This document shows, piece by piece, positions 7,301 to 13,949 of a stretch of DNA of 64,000 bases. How positions within the stretch are numbered: the stretch's first letter is position 1; every line of letters begins with the position of its first letter. The notes under the pieces were generated by a model that was not told the origin of the DNA, searched no databases, and worked only from the letters and a program-made list of their open reading frames with translations. Source of the DNA: JACVRW01 sp036407035 (GTDB lineage Bacteria > Actinomycetota > Thermoleophilia > Solirubrobacterales > Thermoleophilaceae). The translations under genes were made by a program, and so were the position numbers. The stretch spans positions 1-64,000 of the forward strand of contig DASXAA010000093.1 in the NCBI GenBank assembly GCA_036407035.1, in the 5' to 3' direction.

Positions 7301-9296
7301 CAGCCTGCTGTCCGCCCTCCTGCGCAATCCGGCGATGCTCGGGGTGGTGGACCACACCTTCGGCATCTTCGGCGCCGCCATAAGCCCGGACGGCAGGCTG
7401 ATGGCCATCGGGGACGACATCGGCAACGTGGTGGTCTACGACGCGGCCACGCGGCAGCCGCTGGGTCCGCCGTACCGGATCGCGAACGGACTGATCCAGA
7501 ACGTCAGCTTCTCGCCGACCGGCGACACGCTCGCGGTCAGCTACCTCGATCGGAGCGCCCCGGCGCAGCGCAACGGATTGGTCGATCTGATCGACCCGCG
7601 CACGCGCGATCGCCGGCAGCACCTGCGATTGCCCCCGCTGCCGGAGGCCGCTCCGTTCGTCTACTCCGACGTCGTGTTCCTGCCGAATGACGATCTCCTC
7701 GTGAGAACCGTTCGGGGCGACTCCCCGAACGGCCCGGCGACGCCCATGTATCTCATGGACGAGGAGACCGGAGCGGTGCGCGGCCGGCTGCAGGTCGGCC
7801 AATACGCATCCGACTTCACCGCCTCCGAGACCGCCCGCGGCCGGGTGTTCGTGACGAGCATGCGAGACGACCGGACCTGGGAGCTCGACCCCGAGCGGCT
7901 GCGGGTCGAGCGATCGTGGCCGGCAGGGGACTCGGCCGGTGCGGTCAGCCCGGACGGCCGCCTCTTCGCGCTGGGCTCCCCGACGGGACGAGTGCGCGTG
8001 CTCGACCTGGGCTCCGGCCGGCTCCGCCGGCTCGACGGCCGGCACAAGGGCCGGGTGCTTCGCATGCGGTTCGCGCCCGACGGACGGACGCTCGTGACCA
8101 CGAGCCAGTCCGGGCAGGTACTCGTGTGGGACGTCCAGCGGGGCACCATCGCTCAGCGCCTCACCGGGCATACGGCCGAGATCGACGGCCTCGACATGAC
8201 GGATGACGGACGCACGCTGATCACGGGCTCCGTGGACACCCGCGCGATCCTGTGGGACCTCGCGGGGGACCGCCGGCTCGACCGTCGCTTCGACGCCGGC
8301 AGGCCCTTCGAGCTCGACTTCGCGGCGAGGGGGATCGCGGTGAGCCCGGACGGGCGGACACTTGCGATCACGCAGAGCGACGGCGGGGTCGAACTGATCG
8401 ACACCGCAACGCTCGGCAGGCGCATCGGCCTGCGCCCGCTGGACGGACCGGCCGTCGCGGTCGCCTTCAGCCCGGACGGCCGGCTGCTCGCCGTGACCGG
8501 TGTCGGCGGGCGCATCGCGCTGTGGAACGCCCGCACGATGGCGCCCGCCGGCGAGCTCGAGGGCCTGCAGGGAGACTCCCCGGCCCTCGCCTTCTCCCGA
8601 GACGGCAAGCTGCTCGCAGCCGTCGAGGCACACCCGAAGGGGCCGTTCCTGACGCGGCCGCTGCGGATCTGGAACGTCCGCCGGCGTGCGCTCACCGCCT
8701 TCCGGGGGCGAGCCGCGTTCGGCGGGGTCGCGTTCAGTCCGGACGGAGAGCTCATCGCGGCGGCGGCAGGAGCGGACGGTACCGAGGTGCGCGAGGTGGC
8801 CACGGGCCGGCTGGTCGCCCGGGTGAAGTCGGGAGACTTCCCGCGCTCCGCCGCGTTCTCGCCGGACGGCGAGCAGCTGTTCGTGGGGCAGTACGACGGC
8901 CGGGGGCGCCTCTTCTCGACGCGGACCTGGAAGCCCGTCGGCCGCCCGCTCGTGGCCCACAGCGGGCGGATCAACACCGCGGAGTTCACGCCGGACGGCC
9001 GCATGCTCGTCACGGCCGCCGCCGACGGCACCGCGGTTCTCTGGGACGTGAAGTCCCAGAGGCCGATCGGGCCGCCGCTTGCGCTTGCGCCGAACACGTA
9101 CGCATCCGCCGCGCTCGGCCCGAGCGGGGGGCGCCTGTTCGCCGTCTCCACCCGCGGCGAGGGGATCGCCTTCGTCATGTCGCCGGAGGCGTGGAAGCGC
9201 CATGCCTGCCGGGTCGCGGGACGCGAGCTGAGCGCCGCCGAGTGGGAGGCCGAGTTGCCCGCGCGGGCCTACGAGCGGGTCTGCGCGGGCGGCTGA
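4356..9296 (+). CDS. SARP/BTAD regulator fused to two P-loop NTPase modules and a WD40 propeller
   Basis: A 1646-residue multidomain protein. Residues 1-95 are an OmpR/SARP winged helix (FRVLGPLEV opening, HNQVSALRRALG recognition region); about 95-245 are the BTAD helical repeat. A first P-loop ATPase follows (GGPPGSGKT near 293-301, Walker B LLVIDDADEAD). A second NTPase of the novel-STAND (nSTAND1) type begins with CPFPGLATFDAAHAEYFFGR and has GPSGSGKSS near 540-548. A single hydrophobic span lies near 911-933. From about 985 to 1620 there are roughly a dozen WD40 blades marked by repeated SPDGR...LW motifs. STAND proteins act as signal-dependent switches and SARPs activate transcription. 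The span would place the propeller across the membrane if it inserts. TTG start. Confidence 0.9.
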   Translation: MDFRVLGPLEVADDRGLALSIGTGRQRALLALLILRANELVTSDRLVEELWGESPPPTAQRMLHNQVSALRRALGRNGRLETRGSAYRLNVRQGERDVDRFEELLTSGRGRMETDPQGAAEALREALALWRGRPLSDLSYERFAQAEIARLEERRLVAFEARVDAELALGHHADLVSELEAAVAEEPLRERPHEQLMLALYRSGRQADALEAYRRARRTLVEEVGVEPGARLRALHEAILAQDPALDPPPASEELPAALAGGSPILAGRERELALLTGLLADACEGRGAVVLVGGPPGSGKTRLAAELAGEALRRRVAVLYAHAGEALAAVREAEESEYPALLVIDDADEADPELLDRAATAAAERSRLLVLILHAGVDASPALAARASRSLELGPLADAAVAQIAGLYQPAGADPLPADALAAESGGLPLAVHRVAAEWARQRATRAAGLSAGRAAAERDELRAAEAELTGDLLALRAVDEHDRLYRGEGDGAPLPAVCPFPGLATFDAAHAEYFFGRERLVTELVARLVGAPLLAVVGPSGSGKSSAVRAGLMPALASGVLPGSEGWAQALMRPGRHPLAELERLPPEAGAEAVLVVDQFEEVFTVCRDERERADFLDAIVTLAEDRDRRVHVVVAMRADFYGHCASHDGLGRLVEANQVLVGPMRRDELRRAIVEPARRVGLRVEPSLTDALIVDVLDAPGGLPLLSAALLEQWRERDGRVMRRAAYERTGGVRGAVGRLAEATWARLSDAERPAARRIMLRLADAGEDGAAFVRRRVPLEELEPERDPRAAAALDALADSRLVTIDDGAVEVAHEALLREWPRLRAWLEEDAAGRRLHQHLAGAAREWDAAGRDRGELYRGARLASALDWHAGHEGDLNQLEREFLAASRADAEHEAEHQRRANRRLRTLLAGLAALLALAIVAGVVALNQRGEARDAALTADAQRLGVEALNQDRLDRALLYARAAVALDDSPATEGSLLSALLRNPAMLGVVDHTFGIFGAAISPDGRLMAIGDDIGNVVVYDAATRQPLGPPYRIANGLIQNVSFSPTGDTLAVSYLDRSAPAQRNGLVDLIDPRTRDRRQHLRLPPLPEAAPFVYSDVVFLPNDDLLVRTVRGDSPNGPATPMYLMDEETGAVRGRLQVGQYASDFTASETARGRVFVTSMRDDRTWELDPERLRVERSWPAGDSAGAVSPDGRLFALGSPTGRVRVLDLGSGRLRRLDGRHKGRVLRMRFAPDGRTLVTTSQSGQVLVWDVQRGTIAQRLTGHTAEIDGLDMTDDGRTLITGSVDTRAILWDLAGDRRLDRRFDAGRPFELDFAARGIAVSPDGRTLAITQSDGGVELIDTATLGRRIGLRPLDGPAVAVAFSPDGRLLAVTGVGGRIALWNARTMAPAGELEGLQGDSPALAFSRDGKLLAAVEAHPKGPFLTRPLRIWNVRRRALTAFRGRAAFGGVAFSPDGELIAAAAGADGTEVREVATGRLVARVKSGDFPRSAAFSPDGEQLFVGQYDGRGRLFSTRTWKPVGRPLVAHSGRINTAEFTPDGRMLVTAAADGTAVLWDVKSQRPIGPPLALAPNTYASAALGPSGGRLFAVSTRGEGIAFVMSPEAWKRHACRVAGRELSAAEWEAELPARAYERVCAGG

Positions 9297-9404
9297 GCGG
9301 CCCGGTTAGCGGCAGTTAGCGCCGTGTGAGGGCGGGGTTACCGGGGGCGCGCAGGCTGGCCCTCGATCGACCGCAACCGGCGGTCGCCGACGAAAGGAAC
9401 CCAC

Positions 9405-9824
9405 ATGTTCCATCCAGCCTTCGGCAGGCACATGGCCACGGCCCTCGCCGGCGCGGCCCTCGCGAGCGCGGTGGGCGTCTCCGGTGCCTCCGCGCACCAC
9501 GGCACCGCGTCACCGGGAGCCGTGCCGCCGCCGCCGTCGTTGATGGCGGCATCCGCCGCGGAGGAGTACGAGCAGCTGCGGGCGCAGGGCCAGGACCTGC
9601 GCATGCCCGACACGCGCGACGCGGCCGAGGGATACGCCCCGGCCCTGGACGCCGCGCAGCCGAACGACGCACAGCCGAAACACGCGCCGTCCGAGCCGAG
9701 CGGGTTCGACCTCGTCTCCGCCGCCATCGGCGCGGCCGCCGCGGCCGGCCTGGCCGTGTTGCTGGTCGCCTTCGGCGGCGTCGGCCGCCGGGCCGCACGC
9801 CGCCAGGGCGCGGTCGGTGCCTGA
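9405..9824 (+). CDS. Small exported protein with C-terminal SGFDLVSAAIGAA membrane tail
   Basis: A 139-residue protein. It has a signal peptide (residues about 1-30, ending GASA-HH), a Pro/Ala-rich spacer and a short charged segment (EEYEQLRAQGQDLRMPDTRD). The C-terminus has SGFDLVSAAIGAAAAAG, a hydrophobic span and a basic end (GRRAARR). The C-terminal plan matches that of the 87-residue protein at 2618-2881, which indicates a shared anchoring or sorting signal. A GAAAGGAA Shine-Dalgarno lies just upstream of the ATG. It is followed at 18 bases by another small membrane protein. Confidence 0.75.
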   Translation: MFHPAFGRHMATALAGAALASAVGVSGASAHHGTASPGAVPPPPSLMAASAAEEYEQLRAQGQDLRMPDTRDAAEGYAPALDAAQPNDAQPKHAPSEPSGFDLVSAAIGAAAAAGLAVLLVAFGGVGRRAARRQGAVGA

Positions 9825-9842
9825 GGTGAGGAGGAGGCAGTC

Positions 9843-10109
9843 ATGAGCCACACAGTCCAATCACAGCATCCGCCGGTCGCTCTCCGGGCGCACCACCGGC
9901 GCCTCCAAGCACTGCTCGTCATCGCGGCGATCGCGATCGTCGGCCTCACGGCCGCGGTGGTGATCCTGGCGAGCGACGACGGGAACGGCATCGCGGCGTC
10001 GTCGAACCCGCTCAACTCGATGACCGCCAAGGAGCAGCGCTACGTCACCGGGATGAGCGCCCTCACGGACCGACAGCTCGGCGCGGCGTTCGGCTCCGGG
10101 CGACCGTAG
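9843..10109 (+). CDS. Small single-span membrane protein
   Basis: An 88-residue protein. A basic cytoplasmic N-terminus (about 1-24, LRAHHRRLQ) precedes one transmembrane helix (about 25-45, LLVIAAIAIVGLTAAVVIL). An extracytoplasmic tail of about 40 residues contains NPLNSMTAKEQRYVTGMSAL. A strong GAGGAGG Shine-Dalgarno precedes the ATG. It is probably co-transcribed with the exported protein 18 bases upstream and ends before a strong bidirectional terminator. No family is recognised. Confidence 0.65.
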   Translation: MSHTVQSQHPPVALRAHHRRLQALLVIAAIAIVGLTAAVVILASDDGNGIAASSNPLNSMTAKEQRYVTGMSALTDRQLGAAFGSGRP

Positions 10110-10129
10110 GGCCGTTCGGCCTCGCATCC

Positions 10130-10164
10130 GCGGAGGGGTCCCCGGTCGATGCGGACCCCTCCGC
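10130..10164. terminator. Bidirectional terminator between convergent genes
   Basis: A perfect 12-bp stem (GCGGAGGGGTCC / GGACCCCTCCGC) with an 11-base loop, between the end of the small membrane gene and the end of the convergent alkA-like gene. Confidence 0.75.
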
Positions 10165-10174
10165 CGCCGAGCCG

Positions 10175-10837
10175 CTACGCCGGCGTGTTGTCCAGCGAGC
10201 GCCAGAGGTAGAGGCAGGCGAGCGAGCGGTGCGGCCGCCACGGCTCCGCGATCCGCTCCAGCTCGGCCGCGTCCGGCAGCTCCTCCAAGTCGTAGGCCTC
10301 CTGCGCGGCGCGGCGGATCCCGAGGTCGCCCACCGCCAGCACGTCCGGCCGGCCGAGGTGGAAGAGCAGGAACATGTCGACCGTCCAGCGGCCGAGCCCC
10401 TTGATCGCGGTGAGCTGCTCGATCACCCGCTCGTCCGGCAGCTCGGCGAGGCGCTCGAGGTCGAGCTCTCCGTCCTCCACGTGCTCGGCGAGGTCGCGCA
10501 GGTAGGCGACCTTGGCGCGCGACAGGCCGACGGCGCGCAGCTCCTCCGGGTCGTCGTCGAGCAGCTCCCGCGGCGTGGGCGTCCGGTTGCCGAACCGCTC
10601 CGTCAGCCGCCCGTAGATCGTGCGCGCCGCGATCGTCGACAGCTGCTGGCCGACGATCGCCCGCAGGAGGGCGCCGTAGGCGTCCCCGGGACGGTCGCGG
10701 CGGGCCGCCACCGCCGTCGGGTCGCCGATCCGCTCGACGAGCCCCGCCATCACGGGGTCGGCGGTGCGCAGGTGCTCGATCGCGCCCGACGTCGCCGCGA
10801 GCGGGTTGGCGCGCGAGCCTGCGCTCGGGCGGGGCAT
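10175..10837 (-). CDS. DNA-3-methyladenine glycosylase II-like (HhH-GPD) repair enzyme
   Basis: A 220-residue base-excision repair glycosylase of the AlkA/HhH-GPD superfamily, which removes alkylated purines from DNA. The helix-hairpin-helix is visible as LTAIKGLGRWTVDMFLLF and is followed by the GPD region, where the catalytic aspartate lies in AVGDLGIRRA. The opening core (LLRAIVGQQLSTIAARTIYG) is typical. E. coli AlkA is 282 residues with an extra N-terminal domain, so this is the compact form. The ATG at 10837 has TAGGCT 6 bases upstream and no Shine-Dalgarno. It is divergent from the ArsR-AHSA1 gene. Confidence 0.88.
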   Translation of the reverse strand: MPRPSAGSRANPLAATSGAIEHLRTADPVMAGLVERIGDPTAVAARRDRPGDAYGALLRAIVGQQLSTIAARTIYGRLTERFGNRTPTPRELLDDDPEELRAVGLSRAKVAYLRDLAEHVEDGELDLERLAELPDERVIEQLTAIKGLGRWTVDMFLLFHLGRPDVLAVGDLGIRRAAQEAYDLEELPDAAELERIAEPWRPHRSLACLYLWRSLDNTPA

Positions 10838-10843
10838 CCGGTG

Positions 10844-10849
10844 AGCCTA
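10844..10849 (-). promoter_or_regulatory. Candidate -10 box (TAGGCT) of the glycosylase gene
   Basis: On the minus strand TAGGCT ends 6 bases before the ATG. Leaderless arrangement. Confidence 0.4.
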
Positions 10850-10857
10850 CGCGGCGC

Positions 10858-10887
10858 TTGACATGTGACCAAATAGTCACCTATCCT
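10858..10887 (+). promoter_or_regulatory. Promoter with ArsR-type operator in the -35/-10 spacer
   Basis: A consensus -35 TTGACA (10858-10863) and a -10-like TATCCT (10882-10887) are separated by 18 bases. The inverted repeat GTGACcaaataGTCAC (10865-10880) fills the spacer. A repressor bound there would block RNA polymerase directly. The -10 ends 10 bases before the ATG, so the message is nearly leaderless. Autorepression by the ArsR-like product is inferred. Confidence 0.75.
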
Positions 10888-10897
10888 GGCGAGACAG

Positions 10898-11656
10898 ATG
10901 GACGCGGTGTTCAGAGCCCTCGCAGACCCGACCCGACGCAGCCTGCTCGACGAGCTGTACAGGCAGGACGGGCAGACGCTCGGCGCGCTCGAGCGAGGGC
11001 TTCCGATGACGCGCTTCGGCGTCATGAAGCACCTGCGGGTGCTCGAGGACGCGGGTCTCGTGACCACCAAGCGGCGCGGGCGCGAGAAGCTCCACTTCCT
11101 GAACCCCGTCCCGATCCGGCTCGTCCACGACCGGTGGGTGAGCAAGTACGCGGCGCGTTGGGCGGCGATGCTCACGGGCCTCAAGCAGAACCTCGAGGAG
11201 GACGGCATGGAGAAGGTGTTCGAGATCTACATCAAGACGACCCCGGAGCGGTTGTGGGAGGCGATCACGAACGGCGAGATGAGGGCGAAGTACACGTTTG
11301 GGGTCGGCATCGACTCCGAGTGGACGAACGGCTCGCCCTACACGGCCTCGCACCCGAGCGGCGTGGACATCTCCCAGGGCGAGAACCTGGAGGTCGACGC
11401 GCCCAGGCGGCTCGTCCAGAGCTTCAACGCGCTCTGGAGCGACGACGTCAGGGCCGAGGGCACGTCGCGCGTCACGTGGGAGATCGAGCCGGTCGGCGAC
11501 TCCTGCCGGCTGACCGTGACCCACGACCAGCTGCGCGAGGGCGCCAACGACCAGATCTACGGCGGCTGGCCGCAGATCCTCTCGGGGCTGAAGACCCTGC
11601 TCGAGACGGGCGAGGAGCTGACCACGCCCGGCTCGCTCATGTACGCGGACGCGTGA
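10898..11656 (+). CDS. ArsR-type HTH fused to an SRPBCC/AHSA1 domain
   Basis: A 252-residue fusion. Residues 1-100 are an ArsR winged helix (ALADPTRRSLLDELYRQDG opening, MTRFGVMKHLRVLEDAGLV recognition helix). No metal-binding cysteine motif is visible in the HTH. Residues about 105-245 are an AHSA1-type START/SRPBCC domain (MEKVFEIYIKTTPERLWEAI), a hydrophobic-ligand fold. In many genomes these are two adjacent genes, and here they are one polypeptide, so the lipid or small-molecule pocket probably controls DNA binding. The operator in its own promoter supports autoregulation. It converges on the ABC1 kinase gene with 3 bases between stops. Confidence 0.88.
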   Translation: MDAVFRALADPTRRSLLDELYRQDGQTLGALERGLPMTRFGVMKHLRVLEDAGLVTTKRRGREKLHFLNPVPIRLVHDRWVSKYAARWAAMLTGLKQNLEEDGMEKVFEIYIKTTPERLWEAITNGEMRAKYTFGVGIDSEWTNGSPYTASHPSGVDISQGENLEVDAPRRLVQSFNALWSDDVRAEGTSRVTWEIEPVGDSCRLTVTHDQLREGANDQIYGGWPQILSGLKTLLETGEELTTPGSLMYADA

Positions 11657-11659
11657 GGA

Positions 11660-13054
11660 TCAGGCCGCCCGCGGGCGGCGCCCGAAGAACTCGTACTCGA
11701 GCTCTCCGAGGGGCGTCGCCGGCGGGTCGCCGAACAGCCACTCCCGTGCGATCCGGTGCCAGTTGGCGGTGGCGCCCAGCTGACCCAGCACGCCCACGGT
11801 CAGCGCCTCCATGCGCCGGGCGAGCATCGCCTGCGCCGGCATCGTCTCGCGGCGCATGAGCTCCCAGTGGCGAGAGCGAGGGTCGCCCATGTCGATCATC
11901 ACGCGCGTGACGACGTCGCGGTCGATCGTCACCTCGCGGTCGTCGATGTACCAGCCGGTGACGTCGCGGAAGTGGTCGAGCACGGCGTCGGGTCCGATCC
12001 GCGGATCGGCGGCGTTGAAGAACCCGAGCCGCGCCAGCTGCGCGTGCAGCTCCTCGGCCTCGCCGGCCATCCCGTGGCGGATCGCCTCGACCTCGGCGTC
12101 GATCTCGTCGCGCGGCAGCGTCTTCGTCATGCCGAAGTCGATGAAGGCCACGCGGCCGTCGTCCATCAGCTTGTAGTTGCCGGGGTGCGGGTCGCCGGAG
12201 AAGTGGCCGTTGCGGTAGAGCGACCCGAAGAAGAAGCGGAAGACGATCTCGCCGAAGCGGTCGCGCGCGGCGCGGTCCATCCCGCGCACGTCCTCGAAGC
12301 CGGCCCCGTCGACCCACTCGGTGACGAGCACGTGCTCCGCGCAGAGGCTCGTGACGACGTCCGGGACGAACACGAACGGGTGCCCGCGCCAGGCACGTGC
12401 CATGGCGCGGTGGCTCTGGGCCTCGTGCTCGTAGTCGAGCTCGTCGGTCAGGCGCTCGCGGATCTCGCGCGTCATCGCCTTCGCGTCCATCCCCGGCGCG
12501 ATCCGCTTGGCCACGCGCATGATCAGCCCCAGGTTCTGAAGGTCCGCCCGCACCGCCTGGGCGACGCCCGGGTACTGCACCTTCACGGCGACCCGGCGCC
12601 CGTCGAGCAGGCGCGCCCGGTAGACCTGGCCGATCGAGGCGGCGGCCACCGCCTCCTCCTCGAACTCGGCGAAGGCGTCGCCGATCGGCTCGCCGAGATC
12701 GCGCTCCACCACCTCGCGCATGCGCTTGAACGGCACGCGCGGCGCGGCGTCACGCAGCTCGGCCAGCTTCGCCTGGATGCGCTCCTGCATCTCCGGTGGG
12801 AAGGCGCCGGTGTCCACGAACGACGCGACCTGCCCGACCTTCATCGCCGCGCCCTTCATCTGCCCGAGCACGTCGAAGATCTGCTCGGCCGCCTCCGCCT
12901 GGCGGCGCTCCTCCGCGGCGCGGCTCGCCTCCTCGGAGCGCGTGAGGTTGGCGGCCCTCGTCGCGTACGCGCGTGCGGTCTGGCCGCCCGCGAGCCGGCC
13001 GACCTTGGCGGCGCGGCGCACGCGGCCCTTCGGGATCTCGTCGCGCTGCGCCAT
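11660..13054 (-). CDS. ABC1/UbiB (ADCK)-family atypical kinase
   Basis: A 464-residue UbiB-like protein. Family landmarks are the KxGQ motif (AMKVGQVASF), the AAASIGQVYRA segment replacing a normal glycine loop, VAVKVQYPG with the ATP-site lysine, GDPHPGN and FIDFG (catalytic and metal-binding loops). Bacterial members support isoprenoid-quinone biosynthesis or lipid homeostasis through ATPase activity; in an actinobacterium the client would be menaquinone-related or lipid-related, which is not shown here. The start at 13054 (MAQRDEIPKGRV) was chosen over upstream in-frame codons because TACAGT lies 10 bases before it and the upstream reading is the promoter gap of the divergent FAH gene. Confidence 0.88.
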   Translation of the reverse strand: MAQRDEIPKGRVRRAAKVGRLAGGQTARAYATRAANLTRSEEASRAAEERRQAEAAEQIFDVLGQMKGAAMKVGQVASFVDTGAFPPEMQERIQAKLAELRDAAPRVPFKRMREVVERDLGEPIGDAFAEFEEEAVAAASIGQVYRARLLDGRRVAVKVQYPGVAQAVRADLQNLGLIMRVAKRIAPGMDAKAMTREIRERLTDELDYEHEAQSHRAMARAWRGHPFVFVPDVVTSLCAEHVLVTEWVDGAGFEDVRGMDRAARDRFGEIVFRFFFGSLYRNGHFSGDPHPGNYKLMDDGRVAFIDFGMTKTLPRDEIDAEVEAIRHGMAGEAEELHAQLARLGFFNAADPRIGPDAVLDHFRDVTGWYIDDREVTIDRDVVTRVMIDMGDPRSRHWELMRRETMPAQAMLARRMEALTVGVLGQLGATANWHRIAREWLFGDPPATPLGELEYEFFGRRPRAA

Positions 13055-13064
13055 GCCTACGTCA

Positions 13065-13084
13065 ACTGTAGATGCGGATAGGCT
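13065..13084. promoter_or_regulatory. Divergent -10 boxes of the ABC1 kinase and FAH genes
   Basis: The minus-strand TACAGT (13065-13070) ends 10 bases before the kinase ATG. The plus-strand TAGGCT (13079-13084) ends 10 bases before the FAH-family ATG. The divergent gap is only 40 bases, so both genes are likely leaderless. Confidence 0.35.
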
Positions 13085-13094
13085 CCCGGCCGCC

Positions 13095-13940
13095 ATGCGA
13101 CTGGTGAGCTTCGATACGGGGGCGAGTCCCTGCGCCGCGCTGCTGCGCGACGGTCGCGTGTACGACATCTGGGGCGAGGCCTTCGCCCATGTCCGGGTGG
13201 AGGACCGCACCGTCGAGGCGATCCTCGAGGGCGGGCTGCTGCCGGAGGTGCACGCCATCGAGGACGACGGCGTGCCGGTGGAGGGCGTGGAGCTGCTGCC
13301 GCCGATCACCCATCCCGGCAAGATCATCTGCATCGGGCTCAACTACCGCTCGCACGCGGAGGAGCAGGGCAAGGAGCCGCCCGAGACGCCCACGTTCTTC
13401 GCGAAGTTCACGAACGCGCTCGCCGCCCCGGGCGCGGTGGTGAGGCTGCCGCACTGGAGCGACCGGGTCGACTATGAGGCCGAGGTGGCGTTCGTGATCG
13501 GCGACCGCTGCAAGGAGGCGTCCGAGGCCGACGCGATGGACCACGTGGCGGGGTTCATGCTCTTCAACGACCTCTCGGCGCGCGACTACCAGTACAAGAC
13601 GCCGCAGTGGATGCCGGGCAAGACGTTCGACGGCGCCGCCCCGTGCGGGCCGGCGCTGGTCACGCTCGACGAGGCCGGGCCGCACGACGCGATCGAGATC
13701 GAGCTGCGGCTGAACGGCGAGGTGATGCAGAAGGGGTCGACCGCCGACCTGATGCACTCGGTGCCGGCGCTCGTCTCGTACCTGTCGCAGCTGATGACGC
13801 TCGACCCCGGCGACGTCATCGCGACCGGCACGCCGGCCGGAGTCGGCAACCTGCGCGACCCACGCGTGGTGCTGAGGCCCGGTGACGAGGTCGTGATCTC
13901 GTCGCCGCAGCTCGGCGAGCTGCGGACCACGCTCGCCTGA
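13095..13940 (+). CDS. Fumarylacetoacetate hydrolase-family protein
   Basis: A 281-residue FAH-superfamily enzyme. The N-terminal cap (about 1-70) precedes the catalytic domain opening with THPGKIICIGLNYRSHAEEQ. Metal ligands are seen in DYEAEVAFVIG and FNDLSARD, and the substrate region has QWMPGKTFDGAAPCGP. Members hydrolyse or decarboxylate beta-diketo acids or 2-hydroxyhepta-2,4-diene-1,7-dioate isomers in aromatic catabolism, or act on oxaloacetate. No pathway genes flank it, so the substrate is open. The ATG at 13095 begins exactly at the cap domain. It converges on the Ppx gene with 9 bases between. Confidence 0.9.
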   Translation: MRLVSFDTGASPCAALLRDGRVYDIWGEAFAHVRVEDRTVEAILEGGLLPEVHAIEDDGVPVEGVELLPPITHPGKIICIGLNYRSHAEEQGKEPPETPTFFAKFTNALAAPGAVVRLPHWSDRVDYEAEVAFVIGDRCKEASEADAMDHVAGFMLFNDLSARDYQYKTPQWMPGKTFDGAAPCGPALVTLDEAGPHDAIEIELRLNGEVMQKGSTADLMHSVPALVSYLSQLMTLDPGDVIATGTPAGVGNLRDPRVVLRPGDEVVISSPQLGELRTTLA

Positions 13941-13949
13941 CGCTAAGCC

